The notes beneath the pieces are model-generated. The model saw only the letters and a list, made by a program, of their open reading frames with translations. It ran no database searches and was not told the DNA's origin. A program made the translations under genes and the position numbers. A stretch of 64,000 nucleotides of DNA from Ceratotherium simum simum (Eukaryota > Chordata > Mammalia > Perissodactyla > Rhinocerotidae), in contig NW_004454182.1 in the NCBI RefSeq assembly GCF_000283155.1, positions 6,360,493 through 6,424,492 on the forward strand, in the 5' to 3' direction. Of this stretch, positions 22,995-36,239 are shown piece after piece; positions within the stretch are counted from its first letter, which is position 1, and the number at the start of each line of letters is the position of its first letter.

Positions 22995-24489
22995 CTATGC
23001 TGTCTCTTAACACTCAAGGTAAATGAGGAATATCACCACAACAAGAATCAGGATTCAGACACAGATTTCTAGTATTCAGCCAGAAAATATCCAGCCATTA
23101 AGAGAATCTCTTCTAGTTAGCTGTATAAATTATTTGTATCTGTCAGCAGTGTGCTGCAAAGAGTTTTAAATGGTTCTGAAATGCACCAGTCATAAATGGG
23201 ATGTAATAAATAAAGTATATGTATTTGTAGGGGATGTTTTTTACTAGAGTACATGTCAAAGAGGTAGATAAACACTGTGCAGGGCTGGAATTCAGTGTCT
23301 GTGTTTTGATATGTTGTTGGGTGTCTATTCTGATTAGAACTGCCTGTGTCCTACTGGTTGTTAAATATTTCAGATATCAGCTCTGATACCATTTTGTTTT
23401 ATTTACACTGTATGACTAGCAGGACAAATAGCATTTTCATGTGAGATTAGATCACTATTATTTGTGACTTGCCCTCTTTTCAAGGATCCATTAGTGAATA
23501 TAATTGAGGATCAGACTTCTAAGTAAAAACTCAAAATGTTCCTTTTTTTTTTTCAAGTTACCTGTTTTTATTAAAATAGTTAGCATCCTGCTTTATTCCT
23601 ACTAGTACCACTGTCATAACTTCTCCCTTTGACTTTATCTTTTTCAAATTACGTAAGTAATAAACTCATGTACTCTTGTCAGTTCAAGAGATATTTGTGG
23701 AACTTTTCTTACGATCTAGTTATTGTGCTAGAAGTTAAGGCGACACAAACCAAGTGTTATCTGGTAAAAATTACTTTTGTCATCCAAGAATTATCTCATA
23801 ATTTTATTGCTTTCATTAAGCACAGAGATACTTAGAATTTTCACTGGTCTTCCTGTGCTTAAATGACTAACAGATTAATGCAATGATTTATTTGTTTAAA
23901 TCAGGTAAGGAATTTCATTTCTCCATCAGTTAGCATGATAAATCTTTTCAGACTGAAAAGATTGAAGACTGAAGATACTGCTTTTACCCTTGAAAAAGAG
24001 AAGAGGGCACTTCTCTCAGGGAAGGTTGTCCTTTTCTATTGACTGTGCTGTAAAGCAGAGAGGGAGAAGGGGACACTTGCCTGTCCAGCTAGATCAGTCT
24101 GATAAACCCCAGAATCAATGGGGAGACCAATGTCATCATCAGATTGACCTCACCACCTTTAACAAAAGTGCAGCCATCCTTAAACTTTTTTTTCCATTTC
24201 CTTAGAGGTCCCCTTCTCTCGTATTAACTGTCAATATGAAGCCAAGGCTTTAAGAAACAAGTAAAATAAAAAGCTTGAGGAATTATTTCTATCCTGGGAT
24301 TTTCTTTCTCACCTTCCACAAGGTCATGAGAAGTTGTGAGAGTGTAGCATTAACATGTCTCTTCTCTAAGATAAAGTTATCACAGGGTAATCAAGGTGAA
24401 TAACTTCTGAAAGGGAGGGAGGGGGGCTGACAAACTTTGCTGTTTGTATTTCCTATTCATATATAAATTACAGAGAATAAAGAAAGGCC

Positions 24490-25270
24490 AAAAAAAAAAA
24501 AAAGTGAAAATTAATTCCCATAAGTCACTGTTAACTTTTTGCATAGATGACCACTGTTAACTTTTTGGTGTGTACCCTTCCAGATGTTTCCCCATGCATA
24601 TATATACCTAGAGTTCCATATTTTTAAATACATTTTATACCAGGCTCTCTCACTTATCATTCATTAAACATCACAACTGTATGACATCATAGTGGCTATT
24701 TTTAATTAACCTGTTCCCAAAATGCAGTGACTGTTTTCTTATGCATGTAAGTGTGCGTGTGTGTTCAGTTGATCAAATTTTTGATCGAAATAAATTCTTT
24801 GAAAGAAATTTGCTGTGCTAAAGGGTAGACATGTTTCAAATTGTGCAAACCATGGCCAAATTACCCTTAGTTTACACAACTACCCGAGTTACTTATTATC
24901 AATATTTTTAACCCCTGCGAATCTCTTAGGTAAAAACATTTTATTGTTGTTTTCATTTATTACTAGTAGTGCTGAATATCTTTTCGTATACTTATTGACC
25001 ATTTGTATTTCTTTTTGTGTGAATAGCCTAGTTTCCCCCCATTTTTCTACTGGGGCTTTTCTCCTTTTCTTTTTTTTTTTTTTTTTTTGATTTGCAAGTG
25101 TTTCTTTATTAAGGATATGAATCATTAGTCATATATGTTATATATTTTTCCAATTTAATATTAACTTTGTTCACAATTGTTTTGCCATATACCATATAGA
25201 ATTTTTTAAATAATCAAATTTATCAATTTTTACAGTAATTTCTGATTTTTGTGGTATACCTATAGAGTCT
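24490..25270 (-). repeat. Old L1 (L1M-type) remnants
   Basis: Contains ACCACTGTTAACTTTTTGGT, CTTCCAGATGTTTCCCCATG, then TGCTGAATATCTTTTCGTAT and TTGACCATTTGTATTTCTTT. These read as reverse-strand L1 3' and ORF2-end sequence. A T20 run near 25070-25089 may be a separate tail. Boundaries are vague. Confidence 0.55.
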
Positions 25271-25689
25271 TTATTTACTCTAAGTATTATTTTTTAAAAT
25301 TTACTTAAATTTTCTTCTGGTACTGTTGTGGTTTTCAGTAACCATTTTTAGGTCCACATTTTTCTGGATACTCTGATAAATGTTAGAGGATCAAATTAGC
25401 TCTTCATTCTAGAAACTCATAGTCAAGTGATAAAGACATGTATGCAAACACTTTTAATAGCACATACTTTCACAGCAGCTTGATCCATATGAGCAAAAAA
25501 TAGAGAAGAAGAGAAGGAAAATACCTATCTCTGGCTGAAGATGTTGGGGAAAGACTTGATCTAGCAGATGATGCTTGCAAGATGAAGAGTTCAGTTCACT
25601 AGGTTTGATGCCAAATGGCTAGTGGGAGATCACCTTGAGAAGAGGTCATCCAAGGCAGGGAAAGTAAGAATCATGAAATATCTACAGCA

Positions 25690-25905
25690 GTGCATGTGGA
25701 GCGTTGTTCATAGTGTGCCAGACACTGTGTTCAAAGCTGTGTATGAATTATCTCAGAATTTTCACAACTCTATGAGTTATTATCTCCATTCAACAAATAG
25801 GAATCTATCACTTAGAGAAACAACTTGCCTAAAGTGAGACAGCCAGTAAATGATGGAGGCTGTCCTGGAAACTATCAAGGACCCCATCACACTATACTGC
25901 CTCTC
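25690..25905 (-). repeat. MIR SINE
   Basis: Shows TGTGCCAGACACTGTGTTCA, then ATTATCTCCATTCAACAAAT and TTGCCTAAAGTGAGACAGCC in reverse MIR order. Confidence 0.7.
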
Positions 25906-26047
25906 ATTAGGTTTTTTGAAGAACTGAAAATAGGAAAGAAATTGAAGAAATTAAAGCATAGCAATGAAAAAGAATCACATTTATGTTTTTAGAAGATTGC
26001 TTTAGTGGCATTCCAGGACATGTACTATGAAGAAATCAAGTCCAGCC

Positions 26048-26212
26048 TTGTGCTTTTCAAACTTTAATGTGCCTAAGGAATCACGTGGGGATCTTATTAA
26101 AATGCATGTTCTGATTCAGCAGATCTGAAGTGAGAACCGAGAGTCTGTGTTTCAAACAGGCTCCCAGGTGATGCTGCTGTGGTCCATAGACCACACGTTG
26201 AGTAGCAAGGCT
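26048..26212 (+). repeat. MER5A-type hAT fossil
   Basis: Reads TTTTCAAACTTTAATGTGCC, GAATCACGTGGGGATCTTAT, GATTCAGCAGATCTGAAGTG and CCCAGGTGATGCTGCTG. This matches MER5A order almost end to end. Confidence 0.85.
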
Positions 26213-26220
26213 AGAGGCTA

Positions 26221-26425
26221 GTGCTGTCAAATGTTATGTTTGATGATAGAAACGTCTGTCTGCACTGTCCAATTCAGTAGCCACTGGACACATGTGGCTG
26301 TTGAGCCCTTAAAATGAGGCCAGTGCAACTAAGGAACTCGAGTTTAAATTTTCTTATTGTTAGTTAATTTAATCTCAGACAGCCACACGTGGCTAGTAGC
26401 TACCATTTGGACAGTACGAGTATAG
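26221..26425. repeat. Mammalian DNA transposon fossil (family uncertain)
   Basis: Contains CACTGTCCAATTCAGTAGCC and ends AGTAGCTACCATTTGGACAG. These are imperfect inverted ends around a CACACGTGGC core. Confidence 0.65.
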
Positions 26426-27392
26426 AGAACCTGTTAGAAAACTAGTCTGAGTGGGAGATCATGAGGCCCTGTAGGGATAGAGGAGTGAGCCGAACTGAGA
26501 AACTATAGCTGATACATAATAGAATAAGTGTGCCATGATTTGTCATATCCCAGTTCTTAAAAATCAAGTGTCAAATGCCATGTACATACGGCCGCTTCTT
26601 TTCAGCAGAGTCACAGTATGCTTTGCTTTAGATTGCTGAGCTCCCAATTAAAATCCATCTCTAATGCATTAATCTTTAAGTTGGTGTGTCTTAACACAAT
26701 GGAAAGTCTACTGATTCCTAAATGCAAATGTTAAGTTTGATAATAATAGTTAGCGATACAGACCTATCAAAAAATACCTGTCCCACTTTTTCTGGGCCCT
26801 CATTTCTTCTTTTTTCTGTTCTAAAATGAGAACATTATAAAGATGGGCAGTAGCCAACAGTTGTTCACCAAAGAGTGAATAAAAAAGAGAGTCTGTTGGT
26901 TACCGTTGCTTCTGCTTCTGTGCACAGTTATGGAATGAGTAGGAGTCCTGATTATTGTTCTTTTCTCACAGAAGGCTCTTTTTCCTGGATGGGAGATAAC
27001 CTGAAACTTTAATGTTGTACACACTGAAAAATTCCTGGAAATCTTATCATAAAGCATGAATATTATTGAAACATTATTAAATACAAATCAAAATAAATGT
27101 TGGAATTATTATGTTAACACCAGTTAGAATTGCCACCAAGTCAAGTCAAACTTCAAATAAGACCATTATGGACGTGTAACCTCATTAACATTTCTATATA
27201 CTGCTAGGCAGAGTCTGAAAATTCAAATAATTTCCCATGTAGAGTAGCACCTTAAAAGTATTTGCACATCCTCTTTAAATTTAAGGAAAACTAGAGAAAA
27301 CAAAAATCTTATCAAATTATATTATGCTAACACGTTTTCTCAATTTTTAGCCCGTTTTATCCCAAGCAATAATTCATTTGACAACAGTTTTT

Positions 27393-27585
27393 TTAATAAC
27401 AGCTTTATTGAGATATAATTCACGTATCAGACAGTTCACCCTTTTAAAGTGTACAATTCAGTGGTGTTTAGTATATTCATACAGTTTTGCAGCCATCACC
27501 ACAATCAATTTTAGAACAGTTCCATCGCCTCCTCAAAAGAACCCTGTATCCTTTAAAAGTCTCTTCCCATTTCCCTCCAAACCCT
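27393..27585 (-). repeat. L1M 3' end fragment
   Basis: Reads AGCTTTATTGAGATATAATT then GTGTACAATTCAGTGGTGTT and CAGCCATCACCACAATCAAT. This is the typical reverse complement of an old L1 3' end. Confidence 0.88.
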
Positions 27586-29202
27586 CCGTAATTTTTTTTC
27601 AACAACAATCTGAACTTTTAAGGGACTGGTTTGTTAACTCATTTCCCAATGACAAGAAATAACTCAGCATTGTTTTTCTTATGAACTCATGACCTATGCT
27701 GCTCGCCGAAGAACTACTTGCATTTTCAATATTCCTTTTCATTTAAAAAGATACATATGTAGTTATTTATTTCCTTTGAACAGCTGCTACCAACTGCTTC
27801 CTAAAATAGACGTTATCATATGTCTGCTAAAAAGGCTGTTGAACAACATCAGCATTCCCTAGATCTAGCAAAACATAACCTGTCGATTCCAGGTTTGTTG
27901 CAGTTATGATTCCACAGCAGTTATCTGTCCTACTTCTGTGTCTATTTGCATTTTATGAACATTTTTACCTCTCTGTGTACCTTGAAATTGATTATGGTGC
28001 TAGCTCTATGTATATGCATCTCAGGGTCAGAAGGAAAAATGTGCCAGCCTTTTATGCTTCATGAAAAATCAACCATTTAAATATATATGGCAAAATAAAA
28101 TGTGTTGTGACATTCTTTTTCCTTTTTGGACATGTCTTTGTAATAAAAATGCTGTTTTATTAGGTTATAGAACACAGCCAGGCAATGAATTACGCACCAT
28201 TTTTCACTACGGCTTCTTCCCTTAACTCCTAGTTGCATTACATTCAGAAAATGCATTTTGTCTGAGATGGAATGGTAGCATTTTAATACTAATGTGATTT
28301 CATCATGTGGTAGAAAAAATATATTGCCTATATTTTAGAGGATTGAAAATTGTAAGCTAAAAATTTGAAATCAATATATCAATAATTTATTTTATCCTTG
28401 GGTACATGAAATTAAGGACATATTTAAACCTTATTCAATGGTGAATGAAGGCTCAGAATAAAATAGTTTACCTCTAGGAGAGGAGGAAAATAGTAATATG
28501 TGATAAAGCATATTACTGCAGTACTCTGAATCTGTAAATTCAAAAAGGAGAAAATCTACTAAGGTAGATTCTAGGTAGTTGTATTTTTTTTCTTATTAAG
28601 GACAGTGCTTTGTATGGGTAAAATTGTGCTTTCATATATATATATCCATACTCCTCCAGCACCCACAGAAATTTTGGCCATCTTGTCGTGTTGGTACTCT
28701 GTCCTGACTTTCGATATGAACTCTATTAATTTGTAGAAAATATTAGTTTTCTATCATATAGAAACCTTGAAAAGACTGAGAGGTCGCTTAAAATTCAGTT
28801 CATTCTGTAGCCAACTCTGTATAATCATATCAGTGACTTCTAAATTGAACCTAAAGTGGGAAAAAGTTATATATTTACACTCAACTTTTTTGACATTATA
28901 ATTTCTGCTGCTTTTTATTAGCACAACATAAAAATGTTTCGTTTTGAGTTTATCCTAATATTTATTACTATACATAAAAAAGAAATCACTACCAAATTCA
29001 AGAAATTATGCAAATATAGGAAGCATGCTCTTCCTCTCCTCCCCCAAAATAATTTATTCTACCCTTAGCTTGATGTGAGGTCAGCTAAAGTAAATAATAT
29101 ATGAGAAATACTATATTTAAACAGACTGTTTTTACCGTTCAAATATAAGGATCTCTCTGACTTGAAAAACGTTCAAGGAGGGCAGCAATAAGAAATAGCC
29201 TT

Positions 29203-29424
29203 GGGCCAGCCCTGTGGCTTGGTGGTTAAGTGCGCGCACTGCGATGCTGGTGACCCGGGTTCGGATCCCGGGTGCGCATCGAGGCACCACTTCTCCGTTC
29301 ATCCTGAGGCCGAGTCCCACATACAGCAACTAGAAGGATGTGCAGCTACGACACACAACTATCCACTGGGGCTTTGGGGGGAAAAATAAAATAAATAAAA
29401 TCTTAAAAAAAAAAAAAAAAAAAA
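29203..29424 (+). mobile_element. ERE-type SINE, second subtype, poly-A tail
   Basis: The head GGGCCAGCCCTGTGGCTTGG and perfect B box GGGTTCGGATCCCGGG are followed by the CAACTAGAAGGATGTGCAGC body and an A24 tail. A perfect 13 bp duplication AAGAAATAGCCTT (29190-29202, 29425-29437) suggests a recent insertion. Confidence 0.97.
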
Positions 29425-30024
29425 AAGAAATAGCCTTCAAGTCAGCTAAACTCCCGTTTCTGCCTGACATAAATATCTTATCTGTGAACTATGGCGCTGT
29501 TTTCTCTGTTTTAGGCTATCATTTCTGCAGAATGTAGCAACATCTCCTGACTAATGACAAGTGGAAAGCATAATACAATATTTACCATTTCAGTGCTACA
29601 TTGCATAAATATTTAATTGGTGTTGCATATGTCATTTGCTTTTACATTAGTGGTGCTGAGAGCAGTGTGTTCCAAGAGAAATATCTACATATAGAGGATT
29701 GAGAGGAAAAGTAATTGGCATATATAAGGTTAAAAAGAAAAAAACTTGATAGATTGCTAGGAATGTTAGGAATGAATTCAGCATAAAACTTTTGAGTTCC
29801 ATTGAATCTATATTCAAACAAAGAGCTCATCCTAGAATATAACAAATAAAATAAAATTCCAATGTGTATAGACTCTTCTAGTTTAGTGTTCCTACATCAT
29901 CTTAGAATGTCTACAGAGTACTCACACCTTGTCCTTCTTCCTTAAAAATAAGATTCCATGGTTTCTTCTTTAGTGACTTAGTAATATAACACCAGAAAAG
30001 GAAGTGACCGTCGATCCACGCATC

Positions 30025-30250
30025 CATCATTAATTCGACATTAATTTATTGAATGACATTTATTTATTGAGACAATATAAAAGGTACAGCAGTGAACAAG
30101 ATAACACAGTCCTTGCACTCTTAGAGATTATATCTTAGAGAATGCAAACACTGAGCACTTAATTATAATCATGATGACTATTTAAAAAGGAGAAATGTAG
30201 GTGACTGGGAGAGTACATCAAAGGCAGAACTTACTGAGTTTGAGCATTAG
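30025..30250 (-). repeat. L2 3' end fragment
   Basis: Reads ATCCATCATTAATTCGACAT, ACAGCAGTGAACAAGATAAC and GTCCTTGCACTCTTAGAGAT. This is the reverse complement of the L2 3' terminus. Confidence 0.7.
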
Positions 30251-31439
30251 AGAAAGGTTTTTCTGATAAAACCAGAATAATAACTAGGATTATGTGTTTT
30301 GACAAATGCTGACATAAGGACAAATTTTATGTATTACCACATAAACCTAAATGTGGCCCAAAAAATCAATTCTCAGAAATGTTAAAATCAATATATTGTG
30401 ATATAATAAAGATAAAATCTAGATACATTGGAGAAAAAAAGGTTAAGATATTCATTGGTTTTCTTTATTGAGTTAGTCTAGCTAGAAGGCTTTTTTGTAG
30501 TTAACATCTAGAAGTGGAAAGAAATGTTACTCTGGAAATTTTGGGTAACTAGATTTAAAATTGCCACAAGAATTTATAGTTGGTTTCTGTTTGTTCCTTT
30601 CCCTTAATTTTAGATAACGTACATGCATGCTTTAAGAATTTTATTTGTAGAGTATACCCTGTTAAAAGAAATGATATCTCTGGATTCTTTCCAAACATTC
30701 ATGAATACTCTTAATCTATTTTGAAGAAATTTTAAAAACGTGTGTTTCTTGTATTTCAAAAGTTGTTGGGAGATTAAAAAAAACAAAGATCATGTTGCTC
30801 GGCATATGATACCCAAAGAAGTCAATGTGTCCAATTTCCATTAATGAGTTGGGCCTAAAAGTGGAAATAACATTACTTTGAGACCCTTCCATTGTGCATT
30901 TTAAGCATATATCATTCAAAGAACAATTATATTTTTTAGCTAGACCCACTTTTGTATAGTACTAAGATGTATTCTGAGAAAATATTCGGTGTTTTTAAAG
31001 ATAAGAACTTCCAGTCTTTCCTCTACCCTTTAGATTTCATCACTGGTGACTTCTTCAGTTTCCAAAGAGGGAACTCATGCTCCTCTCCCGGTGGCTTTCT
31101 CCGTCTGCCAGCCTGGCACGGCCTTGGCTGGCTCTATCCTGGGATTGTCTGTTCTCCCTAATACTTTAGCCACAGGCTGATCCCTTCTGTTTCCTCCTCC
31201 ACTAGTGAGCTTTTTCTCTCCTTTATCACTTTCAGTAAGCCTCCTTCTGCCCCTAAAAGAGAAGAAGCCTTTCACGTACTATCCTACATTTCCCAGGGCG
31301 ATAGAAGGGTGTCCAAGGCCACCTAGAAGATTACCGTATGTGATTCTAGAGTGTGGGGCCCTTTGTTTGGAGAAAAAAATGATACAAGTGGTTTTGTATC
31401 TTGCAGATTTTTATTTGTTTTTCACAGGCATTTCCTTTT

Positions 31440-31560
31440 AGTTATTTCCAATATCACAGTCAATTTAATTCCATTAAACTTAGCAATTATTGAATATCCC
31501 TCCTAATCACTGAATTCACAAAGATGAGTAAGATGGAATCTTTACCACAATGATCTCATA
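31440..31560 (-). repeat. L2 3' end fragment, weak
   Basis: Reads TTAGCAATTATTGAATATCC then GATGAGTAAGATGGAATC. It resembles a reverse L2 end but is diverged. Confidence 0.4.
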
Positions 31561-31629
31561 ATCTTATATGGGAAAATATAATGCGAGATTTGCAAATCAC
31601 ATTACAATGTATTTTTAGAATGCTGTTTA

Positions 31630-31840
31630 CAAGTACAGACCCTCAAAGCAGTAAGATTTGAGTCTGTATCCCACCTCTGTCACTTACTAGCTATGTAATC
31701 TTGAGCAGGGTACTTAACTTCCATAAGCAAGAGTTTCCTCTTCAATGTAAACAGGATTAATCGTAGTACAGCTCGCAGGAATATTTCATAAAATAATGTG
31801 CCTGATAAAATGTAAGTGCTCAATTAATTTTAGCTGCTCT
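31630..31840 (+). repeat. MIR SINE
   Basis: Shows CCCACCTCTGTCACTTACTA, GTAATCTTGAGCAGGGTACT and TAAGTGCTCAATTAATTTTA in MIR order. Confidence 0.85.
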
Positions 31841-31844
31841 TTCT

Positions 31845-32025
31845 GTTGTTTACAACAACCTAGTAAATCAAATATTATTATCCACAATTTTTAGAGGGAA
31901 AAATCTTAGGCACAGAAAATCAGTGACTTGTCTAGTGTTAAAACCAATAAGTATTAAAACAGGGGCCATAACCCAGGTCTCCTTAGTTTGAGTCTAAAAC
32001 TTTCCCCACTATATCATAGGGCATT
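31845..32025 (-). repeat. MIR SINE
   Basis: Shows TATTATTATCCACAATTTTT and AGTGACTTGTCTAGTGTTAA in reverse order. It lies back to back with the plus-strand MIR just before it. Confidence 0.7.
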
Positions 32026-32242
32026 GTTTCTCAGAAGATTTAAGAATTTACGGGTGGCACGTAGAAGAATAAATAAAACTGAATGACAAAAGGAGAAATT
32101 TATTCCCTCTAGAATTCTTACTTTGTTGTTATCTGATTTGTCATGAGGAAATCTCAGTAGATGTTAGCGTGTCATGACGCCTGTCTTTAACATTTCTTTC
32201 ACAAATAAAGAACAATTTTGCTGGCAATAATTTCTACATAGA

Positions 32243-32245
<3 letters not shown>

Positions 32246-32282
<37 letters not shown>

Positions 32283-32508
32283 AAAGATCGGCCCTGAGCT
32301 AACATCTGCCAATCCTCCTCTTTTTGCTGAGGAAGACTGGCCCTGGGCTAACATCCATGCCCATCTTCCTCCACTTTATATGGGACGCCGCCAGAGCATG
32401 GCTTGCCAAGTGGTACGTCGGTGCGCGCCTGGGATCCGAACCGGCGAACCCCGGGCCGCCACAGCAGAGCGCGCGCACTTAACGGCTTGTGCCACCGGGC
32501 CAGCCCCC
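32246..32508 (-). mobile_element. ERE-type SINE whose tail became a (TG)n repeat
   Basis: A (TG)n block (about 32246-32280) stands where the poly-T tail should be. The normal reverse ERE body and a CACCGGGCCAGCCCC head follow. A perfect 13 bp duplication TCTACATAGATTT (32233-32245 and 32509-32521) lies outside the TG block, so the TG tract belongs to the inserted element. Confidence 0.96.
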
Positions 32509-33608
32509 TCTACATAGATTTTAATAACATTGTTTACAGTTTACTCCATTTATTTTTATTGTTTCCTTCTATTTGTATCAAGCCATCCTGATTTTTCCCT
32601 TAAGATAATGCTATAAAATTTCATTTTAAAATAAGTGTATTTAAATTTTTAAGTCAATAATTTCAAGTAAAAAATAATTTAAATATATAAATATAAAAAT
32701 ATTTATTTATAAAATAATAATACCATAGAAGGTTCACAACTGTATCATAAAAGTGATAAGCACATTAAAAAAATGTATAGGAATCACTGCTGGGGGGACT
32801 GAAAATGCTATAGATCTTGTTCATTGGGTCTTTTAATATCATTCTAGATTTTTAATCTTTTCATTACATTTGTAGTTTTAACAAGCTAACTGCATGATGT
32901 AGTTAATGAGCCTATGTGAGTTACATCAACTTTGTACCTAAAACGTAACCATATTATTTCAATCATTTCAAAGAATCCCAACTTTTACCATTATTTTCTA
33001 TTTTTAGAGTGAAGATATTTTTAGATACTTTTTACTTCTTCAAAGAAATTCTTTATGATCTTAGAAAAGAATCACATCTAGAGAAGCAATGTGTGTTTAT
33101 AGTGGGAAAGTGGGCCATTTATTTTTAGGAAAGGAGACCGAGACCACCAAATACAGAAGCAAGTGGACAGTGTGAACAAGTCTCCTGGGGATCAGAGGAC
33201 AACTTCCTTTGTATTTTGCTTTGGAGCAAATCCACAAATGATTCATAAATATCCATTAATAAGAGTTACATTCATAAGTAAGGAAAACTGCCCTCTAAGT
33301 GAGCCCAGATTAATGGGGAGCAGCTGGAACACTGGCTTCCTAAGACCTTTTCCCACCCTGCCTGGTGAGATGAGATAGTCAGGGGAGGCTGATAGGATCT
33401 GCCAAAGTTACCATTACCTACCTGCTAGGTACCAGAAGTAGTGAAGTGGATTCCACACCACTCTGCAGCTCACATGCAGCAGAACTTTATAAGGTGAGAC
33501 TGACTCAATTTTTGTTGATGAATGAATGATGAACAACAAACATACAGGAGCTAGTTGTGCCTAGATTCCTGAAGGATCATTCATTTCCTTTAAAGTTGCC
33601 CCTTGACA

Positions 33609-33609
33609 A

Positions 33610-33650
<41 letters not shown>
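33609..33650. repeat. (CA)n microsatellite
   Basis: An uninterrupted run of about 20 CA units, not attached to a recognisable SINE. Confidence 0.97.
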
Positions 33651-33654
<4 letters not shown>

Positions 33655-35599
33655 AATCATATTCTCTTTCTCAAATGTAACCTCTTGGAGGAGAAGTAGA
33701 CTATTATGAAGGGGGTGTTTTGAAGGGGATATTTTTCTGGATTTTGCCATATTTTGATATACCAGCCTTCCTCTAAGAATCTCCATATCCCTAATCGTTG
33801 GATATTTTAATAATAATGATTAAAGTGTCTTAAAATTTCAAAGAATTGTAATGTTTAGGTCTATTCTACTACTTTTTCAAGAAGTCAGAACAAGCCAAGA
33901 AAAAATTTTTTGCTTAAGCAGCTCATTAACATACATACACAATTGTTACATAAAAGTAGAATGTAGCCCTTGAAGCTATTATGGAAGAAAGGAATCCAGA
34001 TGAAAATTGAGTCAGTACAACAAGCCTTTGAATAATGAGTAGATCCATGGGGTTTCAAAGGCAGAGCTGCTAATAACTGTCACTAATGAGTCCTCTGTTA
34101 CATACATTTCATGATAACAGCAAACGCAGTATTTTGGCAAGCAGGGAATAGTCTATAAATCATGTAAATGATTTCATTCTGTATTTTGAATGTTCTTGAA
34201 ATAGGTCCTCTTGCCGTATTCTTTAATGTTGACGATGGTTACCTCAAAGATTCTCTAGCTTATTGATAATGACTGGCCCCTTTGGGCAGCTAATCATGAT
34301 GGTGAACTCTGTTCTTTCCATTACATTGGAGAATGAATGCTTCTTTCATTCAGAAAACAGAACCTGGAAACAAGAGAAAACTAACAAAACATTAGGAAAA
34401 CAGTCTGTTGTAGAAATCCTGACTTCATTCCCCTGGTGACAGAAACAATAGCTTGATTTTCATAAGCTGCTGTCAGCTTCATCATTGGCTGTTGGTGGGC
34501 AGCTGGAATTACTATTTCCTAAGCAGCATCCTTAAATGTATTACACTGAATTTGGATTTAAAGGTAGAATTTTTTAATATTAATGTATAATATAATTTAT
34601 AATATTTATATTATAAAAGAATATAATCCAGATATTCTGGCAGAAACAAACCTACATAACTAAATTACTATTTAGTCTCATCAAGACATTTCGATAAGCA
34701 GTGTGATTCTACTTTCCCATTAATGACATGATGCCAAAAAAGGATAGAAAGGAAAAATACACAGCTTAGAAATATAAAATATCAGCAGCCATTCCTTACT
34801 GCCTTTCCCCCTCCCCCAAAAAAACTGTTAGTTCATAAAGCCTATGATTTCAGTATGTTATCTTATAATACTCAGAGGAACTTGCTACATTAAGTGTTAG
34901 TTCCTTTGAATATCAAAATATCCTATAGTTGGGATAATTCTCTTTTTCTCAGTGACAACTTGAGTACATATTAATATGAAAGCTTTCAAAAGAAATATTG
35001 ATTTTAAAATAACCGTATTTGGGTCAGCAAGGTATAGACTGTTGAAATAATATTAGCCTTAAAAGTTAATAACAAATAATAATGGATTAGAATGTCAAAA
35101 TATTGCCTAACGAATTCTGTCAACATGTATATGAACACAGCAGGAAATCCAAAACAAAAGCTAATTTATGGAAAACTATGTATTCCTAATGACAGTTTAG
35201 ACCAGTAGGGGTCCAAGTTACAAACTGCAATCTTTACATGAGATGCTTTCATTTTACACTGAAAAGTTGGTCGCATTCTGGAAGCATGTATCAAATCAAA
35301 TCATTGCCCTATATTTAAGAGTATTTTTCTTTTTTCTGTAAAATCTGATCATTGCACACATGCATCATGCGTATTTATGTATTCATGAAATTGAAACATA
35401 AAATGAAAAAATTTTCCTTTTGATGCTTGAGGAATCCTATGCATAAAATGATAGTTTGACCCCATGCACTTTTATTTTATTTTGAAATAAAAACAAAGGA
35501 TCGACAACATTGATATTCTATTATGTTGATATCTTATTGATGCCAGATGTTTTTTCCTATGCTCAATGATTTAGCCTAAATATTTGTATTTTAACGTAT

Positions 35600-35770
35600 A
35601 TTGACATATCATGGAATATAGATCTGGAAGAGACCTTCAAGATCATCTAGTGCAAACCTTTCAAATTTTTATGTAAATGAGAAGTCTAAGCCTCAAAGAG
35701 GCCCAGTGACTTGCCAAGCTTCCACAGCTAGTTAGAGCCAGAATTGAGAGTGGGACCCAGGTCTCTTTTA
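35600..35770 (-). repeat. Ancient mammalian SINE-like repeat
   Basis: Reads GATCTGGAAGAGACCTTCAA, GATCATCTAGTGCAAACC, GAGGCCCAGTGACTTGCCAA and GGGACCCAGGTCTC. This is a common mammalian-wide pattern related to MIR-type repeats; the family is not certain. Confidence 0.6.
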
Positions 35771-36239
35771 ATATAAACAAAAGGCTCCACGAGACGCCAC
35801 AGACAATCTCTGTTGAAACTGTGCGCTTAACTATAAAAGGTCAGGTTCTGATTTTCTTTTCCAGCAGCTTCTGATAACATATTCTTAATGAATCTTTCTT
35901 AGAAAGATTATTTTGGGGAAAATGTACCATGATGGGTATGAGGTGAATTATAAGAAAGGGAAACTTTAGACCTTAGCTTGTGTAGATGAATTTCCAAGGT
36001 TTTGGAGGCTAAACAAAACTGAACTGCAGACATTTTCAGGATGATATTTTTTAAGCCTGTTTTTCTTGCCAGATTCTGGTTCTCAGATTATCCCATACTT
36101 TTTTGTCTTTGTGAGAATGTTTGTTTGATCTTGTAATATTAAACAACATTTAGCCAATAATGGCAGGCATGCTAAGAACTATACTCTAAGTTGCCAAAAC
36201 CTCAGAGTGTGCTCTTCAGGGTTCTGGTGGCATAAGCTA

